A program made the translations under genes and the position numbers. The notes beneath the pieces were generated by a model. The model ran no database searches and was not told where the DNA came from. It saw nothing but the letters and a program-made list of their open reading frames with translations. From Saccoglossus kowalevskii (taxonomy: Eukaryota > Hemichordata > Enteropneusta > Harrimaniidae), in NCBI RefSeq assembly GCF_000003605.2, contig NW_003142819.1:77808-141807 (forward strand): a stretch of 64,000 nucleotides of DNA, in the 5' to 3' direction. This document shows, one piece after another, positions 46,401 through 53,939 of this stretch (its first letter is position 1; the number at the start of each line of letters is the position of its first letter).

Positions 46401-48522
46401 ATTAAATCTTCTTTCGACACATCGTTTGGGGATATATAATGTACATTATATAGTGTTTGACTATGGGGACAGGCGATACTACCCAGATGCTACCAATGGG
46501 GGGGGGATCGCTTAGAAAATAAACTGCAGACATGGGGAAATGTCCGAGATTACAAATTCAATATTTATTGTCTTATGATTTCAACAGGACAATAATTGTG
46601 ATTTGTGACAGGATCTAAAGATCTATAAGTCAAGTCAAATTACCGCCGCAAATGACTCATTCCAAACGCCTGCTAAAAAATCTACACTAAATCAATACGA
46701 GTATTATTGTAGACAACAAAAACGAATGAGCTGAACATCATTTAGCCTGACATTTATGCGTGAGTAGGCCCTCGCCGGCCGAACGACATCAGACCTCACT
46801 GTGTGGGTTTGGAGAACCACTGAGCAACTCACGCGACCTCGTCAGGCTAAACATCATTGTACCACAATCAGTCAAATCGATGTAATAAGCCATGATGTGT
46901 AATGTCAATATCAGGACAATAAACATGTTTGAGGATGTATTCAAATAAACTAATGCATTTCGTGTATTCAGAAAACCAGTAAGTCAGTGCATCAAACCCA
47001 GAACAAATTGACGAGTGTGTGTTTCATTTTTATATCATGTTGGAACAAAATCGGCATTTACACATCCACCGTCCATAAACACGGGACTAAGATACCGTTA
47101 TCTTTTTCATGTTTGCAGAATATTTCATACAATCTGATGAACGCAATCAGTTGTACAATTTATCTCAGTTAAACTTACCAGCCCCTCCAACACCATTGTA
47201 TGCCACACAAGTGGCGCGTCCCTGTACGGAAAACACAATTTTTTCACCATCCCTTGAATCGTGTCCACCGCCTTGCAGAAGACTGCTACATCCAGTCATT
47301 ACCTCATCTTCCAAACACGTGACCTGGGACGGGTCGTCATCGCCCGTATTGGACACTAGTCCTTGTCGAGTAGTGCAGACGGGTTGTATATTTGTCGCAC
47401 ATTCTTTTGATTTCAACTGCCCGATTTCTTGAAAAATCATGAAAATAAAAATATTGCGGGTATCGATGATAGCGAGTACTTTCTACATATTATAGTAGAA
47501 TACTTCGACTTTTCACGGAAAGTAAAATTCTTAACAAGTCTGAATTCTCTGAACTACAGTGTCCGCTATGATTGTACTGACGTAATTGATAGAATGACGT
47601 GGACTGACTTACCATTTCTTATCAAGTCTATATTCTCTGAAATACGAGCAACGGTATCCGCTGTAGTTGCACTGACGTCATAAAGGTCACATACATCGCA
47701 CGTTTGCTGTTATTGATAAAAATAACAAATGATATAAAACGAACAAGTGATTGGGTTAATATTGCTTCTCGGATTTAGATTTTAAAAAATCAATTTTTGC
47801 ATAGTATTTGCGAGTATTTGAGCTCATGACCTGACCTAGGGAGCCACAGAGAACTGCAAGTTGTGGGGCGTTCCCAGGCGACTACCTAGCATAGTGATAA
47901 AATACCCATAGTCTCTGCGAAGGAGAGCGGGAATTCGGGTATCGTCGGGTTATCATTCGATTCGAACGCCGCGTTTGCTGATATGTGCTTTAAACTTTTG
48001 AGTGATAAGTAAAACTTTGACACCTTTCACAAAATATAATCCACGTATTTGTTTTAATATGTTTTACCTAAATGCTAACCAAGACCTGCAGTAAATAAAC
48101 ATAAATAATAACAATTGTGTTTTGGTTAAAAATTATCAAAAACCGTGGCACTCTTAGAAACAGCATGAAAATGAGCAACATTTTGCCAGTGACAAAATAT
48201 GCTAGAACAAAAATAAATACGACGTATGTATTCTAAATATCATGCATGATAACTAGTAATATCTCGTAAATATACTCAATTAATATAAGAGTAATACAAA
48301 ATATAACGCAGATATTATTAATATCTTATAAACCCTTGTTAGCATGTAATCTCAATCATTCTGTCTGAAACATCACAGACCACAGTTCACAAATAACGCT
48401 TTGGTACGAGTCATGGTAGGTACGTTGGTGACAATTGTCGAACTCACCACTGAAATTACGCTTGCATCCCCGGCTGAAGTTACGAGAAGAAACACAGTGA
48501 AGAGAAATGCGTTGGTGTACAT
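43329..48522 (-). CDS. Secreted PCSK9-type Cys-rich-domain protein, copy A (spliced)
   Basis: Seven exons on the minus strand: 48448-48522, 47613-47706, 47179-47427, 46003-46146, 43922-44047, 43628-43807 and 43329-43408. They total 948 nt, encoding 315 residues. The start MYTNAFLFTVFLLVTSAGDA is a signal peptide. A QTCDVCD segment and a short helical stretch follow. Three modules then match the PCSK9 C-terminal domain M1-M3: VTCLEDEVMTGCSS...VRAFARCC; TGCMAY...VYSYAACCSAPDLEC; CDEGWTLTGCNS...WAVATCC. About 23 cysteines suggest an extracellular disulfide-rich protein. There is no subtilisin domain. A poly(A) signal lies at 43239-43234. Homology to the PCSK9 domain is by motif recognition; function is unknown, probably a secreted ligand or adaptor. 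Confidence 0.85.
43628..43807 (-). CDS. Copy A exon 6: end of module 2, start of module 3
   Basis: 180 nt, phase 1 to phase 1. It encodes VYSYAACCSAPDLECGVKYS and CDEGWTLTGCNSYTAW. Human PCSK9 has IHASCCHAPGLECKVKEH and CEEGWTLTGCSA at the same places. Confidence 0.9.
43922..44047 (-). CDS. Copy A exon 5: module 2
   Basis: 126 nt, phase 1 to phase 1. It encodes CMAYTPWTCIDGARPVGDQS through RNACQAINGYCGAG. It differs from copy B at 4 of 43 residues. Confidence 0.87.
44236..45290. repeat. 155-bp tandem array in copy A intron 4
   Basis: Units start at 44762, 44918, 45073 and 45226 (aggtccacatgtag or a close variant), about 155 bp apart, with another partial unit left of the N gap. Units share gaagtcgaaaatatcac and aaaatattcaccaaa. 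The array is AT-rich, and the assembly collapsed here into a 426-N gap. Confidence 0.85.
44336..44761. other. Assembly gap inside the tandem array
   Basis: 426 N, lying wholly within intron 4 of copy A, so no exon is lost. Confidence 0.95.
45309..45420. repeat. GACGGAC microsatellite and gagctaaaaa tail
   Basis: An array of gacgacgga-type units, then a short palindrome-rich tail (ctccgctcgacaaagtcgac and gcggagctaaaaa). It closes the tandem array and marks one end of the dispersed family. Confidence 0.75.
45725..45950. mobile_element. Short inverted-repeat element
   Basis: A perfect 15-bp inverted repeat, gactttcccggaagt (45725-45739) and acttccgggaaagtc (45936-45950), encloses about 200 bp with a gcgcgcatgcg core. 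It lies in copy A intron 4. Confidence 0.5.
46003..46146 (-). CDS. Copy A exon 4: CC motif of module 1, start of module 2
   Basis: 144 nt, phase 1 to phase 1. It encodes VRAFARCCTWPDMTCYYPKS through AETVCDHWFNRRPTIPTG, corresponding to PCSK9 VYAIARCC and the following Cys. It differs from copy B at only 4 of 49 residues. Confidence 0.88.
46743..46849. mobile_element. 107-bp MITE with 9-bp target duplication
   Basis: Ends TAGCCTGAC and GTCAGGCTA are perfect inverted repeats, flanked by AACATCATT on both sides (46734-46742 and 46850-46858). A 9-bp duplication is typical of Mutator-like elements. It lies in intron 3 of copy A and has no coding capacity. Confidence 0.75.
47179..47427 (-). CDS. 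Copy A exon 3: start of Cys-rich module 1
   Basis: 249 nt, phase 1 to phase 1. It encodes EIGQLKSKECATNIQPVC..., then VTCLEDEVMTGCSS, and ends with GRATCVAYNGVGGAG. Human PCSK9 has LVCRAHNAFGGEG at the corresponding place. Confidence 0.88.
47613..47706 (-). CDS. Copy A exon 2: CxxC and short helix
   Basis: 94 nt, phase 0 in and phase 1 out. It encodes QTCDVCDLYDVSATTADTVA then RISENIDLIRN. The second half is amphipathic and may form a coiled coil. Same length as exon 2 of copy B. Confidence 0.82.
47707..48447. other. Intron 1 of copy A
   Basis: No exon or named repeat was recognised. Confidence 0.5.
48448..48522 (-). CDS. Copy A exon 1: signal peptide
   Basis: Starts at the ATG at 48522 and encodes MYTNAFLFTVFLLVTSAGDA then SVISV, phase 0 out (gtgagt). 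The hydrophobic core and small residues fit a cleavable signal peptide. A TATA-like box is about 50 bp upstream. Confidence 0.8.
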
Positions 48523-48572
48523 CTTGTCGAAGCAATGAAGTTACTGTAACATCAACATTAAGTGTTGTGCAC

Positions 48573-48594
48573 TCTTATACACAAAACTACGTCA
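48573..48594 (-). promoter_or_regulatory. Core promoter of copy A (TGACGTAG and TATA-like box)
   Basis: On the minus strand TGACGTAG (48594-48587) is followed by TATAAGA (48579-48573), about 50 bp before the ATG at 48522. Confidence 0.5.
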
Positions 48595-49206
48595 TTGAAA
48601 ATTTGAATACAATGCTGTTTATCGACCGTTGATGCCAAAACAACACAACAGGAGATGACATCATTGTTTTCAAGTGCACTGGTGTCGTATACAGCCTGCA
48701 TACAAATCCTCTGACCACGGCATATATGATATGCTATTGTGAATGATTGTATCAACTAACCAAATGATGTAGGTTGCTATTTACTTATTTGTTAATACAA
48801 TTTTCATGTGTACAAATAATTGCAATTTAGGAGTTATTTCACATCTATTTCCTGCCCTATGAAATGTTCTGGCCAATTTGTTTTTGCCAAGTTGTCTAAT
48901 TCGGCGACAGGATGTCAGGCTCTGTTGTGATTGTTGTTTTGATTTTACGGACTACTTTGTAATATGCCAAAATAATTCTCATATTTTTGCCTGAAAGTTG
49001 GGTTATAATTACATTTACCCAAAACTGCAGTTCAAAGAATTGTGGTAACGACAGTAATACTGTAAATATAAAAAATAATCAGATATAAAAATACAGATGC
49101 TTTTAGGTTTGTAGATAAAGGATATGGATGTCGGCTATGAGGTAAATAACCATGAATACAATGACCCCGTGTTATAAGCGACCGATAACAAGTTGAAAAA
49201 ACCACG

Positions 49207-49231
49207 TGACGTAGATTAGTCAGATATAAAA
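49207..49231 (+). promoter_or_regulatory. Core promoter of copy B (TGACGTAG and TATA box)
   Basis: TGACGTAG at 49207-49214 overlaps a CACGTG E-box (49203-49208). It is followed by TATAAAA at 49225-49231, about 46-70 bp upstream of the ATG. The same two elements occur in the same order before copy A. Confidence 0.55.
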
Positions 49232-49276
49232 CCAGACACACGTAAATTTTGATATTATAGTAAATACAGTTTTGGC

Positions 49277-49342
49277 ATGATGCATCTAAACACAGTTTTC
49301 TTCGCTTACTCTATTCTGACGATTACAGTCGTGGTAACATTG
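49277..49342 (+). CDS. Copy B exon 1: signal peptide
   Basis: 66 nt, phase 0 out (gtgagt). It encodes MMHLNTVFFAYSILTITVVV then TL. A TATA-like TATAAAA lies at 49225-49231, about 46 bp upstream of the ATG. Confidence 0.8.
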
Positions 49343-52300
49343 GTGAGTCTTATGTTTATTTCAAAAGAATTATTTGAACGATGTCATAATAGAAATATTA
49401 ACAGGTATATTATGCGAAATCGTTTTGAAGATGAATTTCACATCATTCTGTTATAGAAACTTGTGAACCGAGTATATTTCACTCTAAGCCATCAAGGTCC
49501 ATAAATTGTGATATCACATCATATAATATCTGTTAAATAAGAAATCTTGACAAATTTGTCTACACAGCATTTAAATTAGTCGTATACATGTACCAACATG
49601 TAACTGATTTACAAATATAATGATTTATTGAACTTATGTAACTCTGTTTGATGCCCCGTACACGTAGCCTGGTGGCATTAGACACGTTATGTATTTGGTC
49701 GAACTTTGATATTTAGTAAATAAAGATATACCATACAGTGAGTGGTCGATACAAATACACGGCGTGGCCGATACTCAGTTGATACAGATAAAACTTAGTG
49801 AATGTGCACAAAATATTTAGGTTCATCTAAATTAACCTATACTTCTAAATTAGTATTGGCTTGTCGATTAAGTTATATAATGATATTTTTGAATAACAGG
49901 AAACGTGTCATGTCTGTGATGTTTATAACGTCGGTACAAATACAGCGGAGATCGTGGATAGTATATCAGAGCGTATAGACATGTTATCAGATGGTAAGTC
50001 ACAGTCATGCATCGATTAATGTAATAACTTTGAAAAACAAAGTTCTATTGAACTACAACCTGGCCGGACCTTATTGGCAGTGGTTATATTTTCTAGAAAT
50101 CAAGCAGATGAAAGCCCAAGAATGTAATAACAGCCGAGAACACACCTGTGTCACTCGGGAAGGGTCGTCCTCCGGTCCTGACGACGACAACATGTCCGAG
50201 GTCACATGTTTAGAAGATGAGGTAATGACCGGATGTAGCAGTGTTCTGGAAGGTGGTAGACACGATTCTAGAAATGGTGAAAAAATTGTGTTCTCAGCTC
50301 ATGGACGCGCCACTTGTGTGGCATACAATGGCAATGGAGGGCATGGTAAGTGATACGGACAATGTAACACACAATAATTCAGATGATTTGCATCACTTTA
50401 TGTAGGCAGGAAATACACGTCATGTCAGATAAACCTAAGTTTTTAGGTTGTCAAATAACGAACAATTCGTAGTGCACCCTATTCATTTGAACAATAGGCT
50501 TTAATCTACAATTAACTTGCTATATCCGTATTTAGAACTCTTGATGATCGTCTGTTTGAAATACGATTAATTGATTTGAGGAAATAACTTGCAAATGATA
50601 TGTAGTTCTTTTGCGAGTAGTGTCTAACTAAAATAACTAGCTTAGAAATTATGTCTACGATTGGTTAAAGATGAATTTCACTTCATTCTGTTACAGAAAC
50701 TTGCGAACCAAGCATATAGACATAATATACATTACGCCACCCATTAGTCAAATTCGTTGGGTACGTGTTGTAAGCAAAGCGTCGTGGATGACATAGCAAA
50801 GCTGTTCATATATTAGATGATTGTCCGTCGTTGTATTCAAATATTATGTATTCTTCTTAAAATCTACCATCCTGATTGCTTTGGTATGATACATGTAGAT
50901 ACATGTAGATACCTTGGGTCACAGTCCCTCAACACGGGATGTAACGCGGGGGAACAACATGAACAAATCTCGTGTGGAGGGACTGTGCTTAGGTGGACCT
51001 CTATCAGATTTGTTCATTTCCTGACAATATCATTCATTCTCTATTTTTAGCGAATATTGTTGTCATTGTTGGTAAAAATGATATTTTTGACTTCTTAAAA
51101 ACTAGAAGTCCGATTGGTTTGGTATGTTTTATTTAGGGATCTTTGGTAGACCTTTAAGAGATTTGTTCATTTCATGGCGATACCATCATTTAAACACATT
51201 TCTATTTTAAGCGAATATTTTTGATCAAAATGGCATTTTCGACCTATTCTTGAAAACTACCAGCCCGATTGTTTTGATAGTCGAGTTGTACATCATTTTT
51301 GGTGAAGTTAGGTTGGCATATTCAAAAAGCCAGAGCCAGAACCTTTTTGTGGGTTACCTGCGTGGTGTGCATTACTGAAATTGGCTACTACCACAATACT
51401 CTTTGAGGAGGGTCGGCAAGGGACATTTTCGTAAGCTGTAATCAATTGTTTTTATTTTCGTAATAACGTAATTTAAATAAATAAAAAACGTAAATTCGTA
51501 GACACGGGCACGTTGTAAAAGGCAATCAGCTATTTTATTCGTCGTAATTTGTACAAAGATCTTGATTTTTGTAAGCGTATAAAACATTTTCCACATTAAA
51601 AGTCGTAATTCGTGCTAAATTTCCAATTTTCATTCTTAAACACAAATTATCATATATATTATAAAAATGTAAAATTTGCTTTATCTGTAAAGTGTAAAAA
51701 CCTTTTTTACTGGAAATGGAACTTTCCATTTTATTTCCTGTAAACATGTAAAATGCATTTTTTATTTTCTGTAACCTGTACCAGCTCTTCCCTTTGCCCC
51801 CCCCCCCACCTTAAGGACAACGGAGCCATGTCGCTTGTTTTCATTTTTGATAAAAAAATAAGATTTTTCAGGAAAACTACCAGCCCGATTACTTTGATTG
51901 TGTGAACCTCTTTCATATTTGTTCATGTTGTTCTCTCACGTTACATACCGTGTTTCCCATGGGTTCGTATGTATTTCCTTCATATATCAATGACTCGACC
52001 TGTACTTGAATAATACCAAAATACGATTGTTATTTGCAGGAGTGCGGGCATTTGCACGTTGCTGTACATGGAAAGATATGACGTGCTATTACCCCAAGTC
52101 TGAAAAATCCGAAAGTCAGGACGACGATATAGCTGAAACAGTATGTGATCATTGGTTCAACGGGCGTCCTACAATTCCCACAGGTAAGTTACCGTGGTAA
52201 CATATCAATCAAATGAAATAAAATAAGAAGCATGTATGGCAAACCTTCAACTATTTGATATGTTTGATTTATTTATACCAAATATGGTTTCTTTATTACC

Positions 52301-53069
52301 CAGGATGCATGGCGTTTACTGCATGGACGTGTATAGATGGTGTACGCCCTGTAGGAGACCAATCAGAAGGAACTACTAGCCCCATAACAAGGAACGCGTG
52401 TCAGGCAATTAACGGCTATTGTGGTGCAGGTAAGGATATGTTCAAACCATCAAATTATTGTTGTACCCTTGTCTGAAGACATGCCATATAAATGTTTGGT
52501 GTATCTTACAGGCGTGTATTCGTACGCTGCATGTTGCAGCGCCCCTGACCTTGAATGTGGGGTCAAGTATTCCACAAGGAGTGGTACTAGTAGTTGGGAC
52601 AGTGCGTCAGTGATGTGCGATGAAGGGTGGACATTAACTGGATGTAACAGTTTCACTTCATGGGTTGGTAATATTGGAGCATATATTGAGGGTAAGTTTT
52701 AACATGTATCATAATATTTACATATATTTGTATATATTCGATGCCACTAGTAAAACTCGTTCGTTGGTCGGTCATAAAATTTACATGTTATCAATGAAAA
52801 TTGAAAATGTCCAATCGATGGTCGACCAGATGTATATTGGGTTATTAGTGTGTTCGCAATGATTCAGGGAAATCTGGATTAAGTGTTATTTTGGTAAATG
52901 ACACTGCAGTCTGAGAAACTGTACTCGTTTTGTGTTGGTGAATAACTCATACAGGAGATGCTTAACATAATTCTTGTTTGTTCTCCCAGGTGATACTTGT
53001 AAAGCGGTGAACAGTAACAACTTTGGTGTATGGGCTGTGGCTACGTGCTGTAGAGGTACAACCCGTTAA
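49277..53069 (+). CDS. Secreted PCSK9-type Cys-rich-domain protein, copy B (spliced)
   Basis: Seven exons: 49277-49342, 49900-49993, 50097-50345, 52040-52183, 52304-52429, 52512-52691 and 52990-53069. They total 939 nt, encoding 312 residues, with the same exon lengths as copy A except exon 1. Signal-like start MMHLNTVFFAYSILTITVVV; then ETCHVCD, a helix with SISERIDML, and three Cys-rich modules matching PCSK9 M1-M3 (TCLEDEVMTGCSS...VRAFARCC; TGCMAF...VYSYAACCSAPDLEC; CDEGWTLTGCNS...WAVATCC). There is no protease domain. In PCSK9 this C-terminal domain is needed for LDL-receptor degradation and binds CAP1; whether a stand-alone version does the same is unknown. ATG 49277 is followed directly by a second ATG (49280). 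A poly(A) signal lies at 53239. Confidence 0.87.
49900..49993 (+). CDS. Copy B exon 2: CxxC and short helix
   Basis: 94 nt, phase 0 in and phase 1 out. It encodes ETCHVCDVYNVGTNTAEIVD then SISERIDMLSD. The arrangement Cys, then helix with a xINERI/xISERI-like pattern, recalls the resistin N-terminus. Confidence 0.82.
50097..50345 (+). CDS. Copy B exon 3: start of Cys-rich module 1
   Basis: 249 nt, phase 1 to phase 1. It encodes EIKQMKAQECNNSREHTC..., then VTCLEDEVMTGCSS, and ends GRATCVAYNGNGGHG. Confidence 0.9.
50820..51330. repeat. Dispersed tandem family, copy in copy B intron 3
   Basis: It shows the complement of the 155-bp unit seen at 44762-45290: gtggacct, agatttgttcatttc, gcgaatatt and ttcgacttctt-like blocks, repeated about 2-3 times, with a tgtccgtcgt head. 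It lies in intron 3 of copy B, a different intron from that in copy A. Confidence 0.6.
51407..51806. mobile_element. Foldback-type element in copy B intron 3
   Basis: Inverted ends (ggcaagggac on the left; ccctttgcccccc on the right) and inward arrays of gtaa/acgtaa and gtaaaatg. It is related to the outer element at 44087-45705. Confidence 0.5.
52040..52183 (+). CDS. Copy B exon 4: CC motif of module 1, start of module 2
   Basis: 144 nt, phase 1 to phase 1. It encodes VRAFARCCTWKDMTCYYPKS through AETVCDHWFNGRPTIPTG. Intron sequence just after the donor is also similar to copy A. Confidence 0.9.
52304..52429 (+). CDS. Copy B exon 5: module 2
   Basis: 126 nt, phase 1 to phase 1. It encodes CMAFTAWTCIDGVRPVGDQS through RNACQAINGYCGAG. 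Confidence 0.88.
52512..52691 (+). CDS. Copy B exon 6: end of module 2, start of module 3
   Basis: 180 nt, phase 1 to phase 1. It encodes VYSYAACCSAPDLECGVKYS and CDEGWTLTGCNSFTSW, ending GAYIEG; human PCSK9 has LGAYAVDNTC at that point. Confidence 0.9.
52990..53069 (+). CDS. Copy B exon 7: end of module 3
   Basis: 80 nt, phase 1 in. It encodes DTCKAVNSNNFGVWAVATCC then RGTTR and TAA at 53067-53069. Confidence 0.88.
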
Positions 53070-53238
53070 TGAGCCCTGTATTCAATCTAATAACCAGTGT
53101 TGAGTGTGTGTGTGTGTTGCGTGCTAATAATAATCAGTATTGTGACAATTCTATCTGTATCACATAACACATGTTAAAGTTACCGAATTATACCAATGTT
53201 TTACACACAATTATAACTATTATTGTCTCTTCATAAAC

Positions 53239-53244
53239 AATAAA
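53239..53244 (+). terminator. Poly(A) signal of copy B
   Basis: AATAAA, 170 bp after the stop codon of copy B. Confidence 0.55.
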
Positions 53245-53939
53245 TGACGGGAATAATGTTAATGTAAGTTGTCTGTATTTTATAAGTGACACTGTTATTG
53301 TTTGTGAGCAAAAATTGAGCAATATGTGGACGATGTTCTCTTAACTTAAAGAATTGTTCTGAAAACACCTTAAAGTAATTGTTTCCCACCATGGCCAAAT
53401 GCGCATTTATATTTATCAACTAAAGCAACTTTTTTCGTGGTATAAGAAGGGATCTAAAGAGATGATTTGTCAGAATTTAAATTGATCAGTTTGAGTTTCT
53501 TAGTCTGATCTTTGACATGGACCAGCCAGTTACAAAGGTTAATTTCTCACTGCCTGTGTGGAGACAGACATTTATCATTGATTGGTATCATCACGGTAGT
53601 TAATAGATTGGTCGTATCACAGCTCAAATATCTGCTCACTTCACTGCTAAATCCCACACCAGTGCCAAATAAATATCAGAATTTATGATTTCATTTGGAA
53701 ATGAAAAATACCGATAATCAGCAGGATCACTCTCGGTGGAACTATAACACAGAGAGGTTTAAATCTGGTAGATTTGTTTATCTTCTCAAAGTTACTTAAA
53801 ATGAACATGGCCAACAGATCAATAGAATTGTGAGATCACCAATGGAAAACTTTGTTTTCAGTAATATTTGATCAAGCGGGTGCTTCCATAATTTTGGCCA
53901 ATGACAAAAAGTATATTTCAAAATTTAAATAAGAAACAA
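53245..53939. other. Spacer downstream of copy B
   Basis: AT-rich, no gene or named repeat recognised. Confidence 0.5.

Larger units (their letters stand above)
48523..49276. other. Intergenic space between the divergent pair
   Basis: 754 bp between the two start codons, holding both core promoters at its edges. No open frame of interest. Its size fits a shared or bidirectional control region. Confidence 0.6.
49429..50716. repeat. 48-bp direct repeat in introns 1 and 3 of copy B
   Basis: 49429-49476 and 50669-50716 are nearly identical (gatgaatttcac, then cattctgtta, then gaaacttg-gaacc-ag). Each contains an acceptor-like ctgttayag followed by a sequence resembling the start of exon 2 (Glu-Thr-Cys). 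Confidence 0.6.

Noticed and set aside
47109-47432. 107-codon plus-strand frame
   Set aside because: Antisense shadow of exon 3 of copy A, whose minus-strand frame carries the conserved cysteines and splice sites.
48523-53069. Subtilisin-like protease domain that would make copy B a full PCSK9
   Set aside because: No Asp/His/Ser subtilisin motifs were found upstream, and a signal peptide exon and core promoter sit directly before the Cys-rich exons.
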